Shown: positions 5,834 to 6,756 of the stretch, piece after piece
Numbering within the stretch: the stretch's first letter is position 1
Layout of the letters: each line of letters opens with the position of its first letter
DNA from: Betaproteobacteria bacterium
Lineage (GTDB): Bacteria; Pseudomonadota; Gammaproteobacteria; Burkholderiales; SG8-39
DNA length: 6,756 bases
Direction of reading: 5' to 3'
NCBI GenBank assembly: GCA_011391295.1
Contig: JAABQT010000088.1
Coordinates: 1-6,756, forward strand
Made by a program: the position numbers and the translations under genes
The notes under the pieces: model-generated
Seen by the model: the letters and a program-made list of their open reading frames with translations, nothing else
The model's database searches: none
Told to the model about the DNA's origin: nothing

Positions 5834-6756
5834 GGCGTTTCCACGTGCTCCAGGTTGATCTGCAGTGACTGCAGCCCGTTGAACTCGTTCACGCTCAAGC
5901 GGTAGGCGGCGCGAAATTTCGCCGGCAGGGGATCGAGCGAATTGAAGCGCATGGCATCCAGCCGCCTGCCGTCCTGCACGAGTTTGAGCTTCAAATGCTT
6001 CTCGCCGACGACGCGCTGGCTTTCGAGCGCGAATGTATCGCAGAACAACGGCTGCGGAAAGCCTTGCCCCCAGATGCGCTTCTCCAGCAGTTGCGCCAGC
6101 GACAGCGAGCGCTGCTGCGGCTCGAGCTCGCCGTCGGTCTGCACCGTGCGCGTGAGCGCCTCGGCGGGCATGGTCTGCGCCGCGGCGCCGGCAAAAGCCT
6201 CGGTGAAGCGCTCGAGGTCCGCTGCACGCAGCGTCAGGCCCGCCGCCTGCGCATGCCCGCCAAAGCGCACGATCAATTCGGGCGCGCGCTTGGACACCAG
6301 GTCCAGGCAATCGCGCAGATGGAATCCGGGGATCGAGCGCCCGGAGCCGCGCAACTCTCCATCCTTCGCCTTCGCGAAGCAGATCACCGGCCGGTGCAGC
6401 CGCTCGCGTAGCCGCGACGCGAGGATGCCGACCACGCCCTGGTGCCAATTGGGGTCGAAAAATGTAGCGGCCGCGCCCGGCGCATCCGCCACCGCATCCG
6501 CCGCGGCGCGCGCCTGCTCCAGCATCTCGCCCTCGATGCGGCGCCGCTCCCGGTTCAGCCGGTCCAATTCCTGCGCACAGTTGGCCGCGCGCGCCTCGTC
6601 GTCCGTCACCAGGCACTCGATACCGAGGCTCATGTCCGCGAGCCGTCCCGCCGCGTTCAGTCGCGGCCCGAGCACGAAGCCCAGGTCGAAGCCGCTGGCG
6701 CGCGCCAGATCGCGGCCGCCGGCCCGAAACAGCGCCTCCAGCCCCGGCTGCGCCTT
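5830..6756 (-). CDS. recJ: Single-stranded-DNA-specific exonuclease RecJ (C-terminal part, runs off the right edge)
   Basis: RecJ degrades single-stranded DNA 5' to 3' in recombinational repair (RecF pathway) and mismatch repair. The last 308 residues are present, roughly the C-terminal half of the usual 560-580. In fragment numbering, GPRLNAAGRL (30-39) follows the DHH core. FFDPNWHQGVVGILASRL (99-116) and RFGGHAQAAGL (164-174) are hallmarks of the DHHA1 domain, the latter bearing its conserved GGH. RGSGRSIPGFHL (136-147) also belongs to the family. Residues from about 205 form the RecJ OB domain, with the typical QGFPQPLF near 231-238. The catalytic DHH aspartates lie outside the window. 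The gene ends in TGA, overlapping the next gene's GTG by four bases, so it is probably the promoter-proximal member of that operon. Confidence 0.97.
   Translation of the reverse strand, partial: KAQPGLEALFRAGGRDLARASGFDLGFVLGPRLNAAGRLADMSLGIECLVTDDEARAANCAQELDRLNRERRRIEGEMLEQARAAADAVADAPGAAATFFDPNWHQGVVGILASRLRERLHRPVICFAKAKDGELRGSGRSIPGFHLRDCLDLVSKRAPELIVRFGGHAQAAGLTLRAADLERFTEAFAGAAAQTMPAEALTRTVQTDGELEPQQRSLSLAQLLEKRIWGQGFPQPLFCDTFALESQRVVGEKHLKLKLVQDGRRLDAMRFNSLDPLPAKFRAAYRLSVNEFNGLQSLQINLEHVETP

Noticed and set aside
5834..6616. Upstream extension of the methyltransferase frame into recJ
   Set aside because: That part overlaps recJ in another frame and lacks any domain; the GTG at 5833 with its GGA and signal peptide is the better start.

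Overview
The window is a high-GC, gene-dense stretch of a proteobacterial chromosome, most likely betaproteobacterial. That placement rests on the style of RecJ, RF2 and LysRS, on the recJ/prfB/lysS gene set, and on the density of small exported proteins with overlapping genes; it is an inference, not a database result. Seven of the eight genes lie on the minus strand, so the window reads best from right to left. No gap without a gene exceeds about 130 bases, and I see no RNA gene, insertion sequence, CRISPR array or origin.

Right to left on the minus strand: the C-terminal half of recJ (6756-5830) runs by a 4-base GTGA overlap into a signal-peptide-bearing SAM-dependent methyltransferase (5833-5009). 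This runs by an ATGA overlap into a 70-residue KTSC-domain protein (5012-4800), whose end overlaps a small secreted four-cysteine protein (4831-4436, TTG start). Next come a secreted protein with one FG-GAP/VCBS-like calcium-loop motif (4310-3522) and a secreted six-cysteine protein (3442-2891). A plus-strand EamA/DMT transporter (2042-2887) converges on the latter with only 3 bases between stop codons. Divergent from the transporter, prfB (1967-863, release factor 2) is followed after 13 bases by the N-terminal part of lysS (849-1, lysyl-tRNA synthetase).

The clearest regulatory element is the programmed +1 frameshift site of prfB at 1898-1883 (AGGAGG TAT CTT TGA C). It joins a 27-codon first frame to a 340-codon second frame, giving a 367-residue RF2 that controls its own synthesis. 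A perfect TATAAT lies just upstream of the prfB ATG and suggests a separate, nearly leaderless prfB-lysS transcript.

The housekeeping trio recJ-prfB-lysS, contiguous in E. coli and many relatives, is split here by about 3.9 kb of accessory genes. These are mostly exported proteins of unknown role, plus an apparently exported member of a family that looks like FAM173-type lysine methyltransferases. I do not see a defence system or a demonstrably new multi-gene system; the exported methyltransferase with its overlapping partners is the best candidate for undescribed biology.
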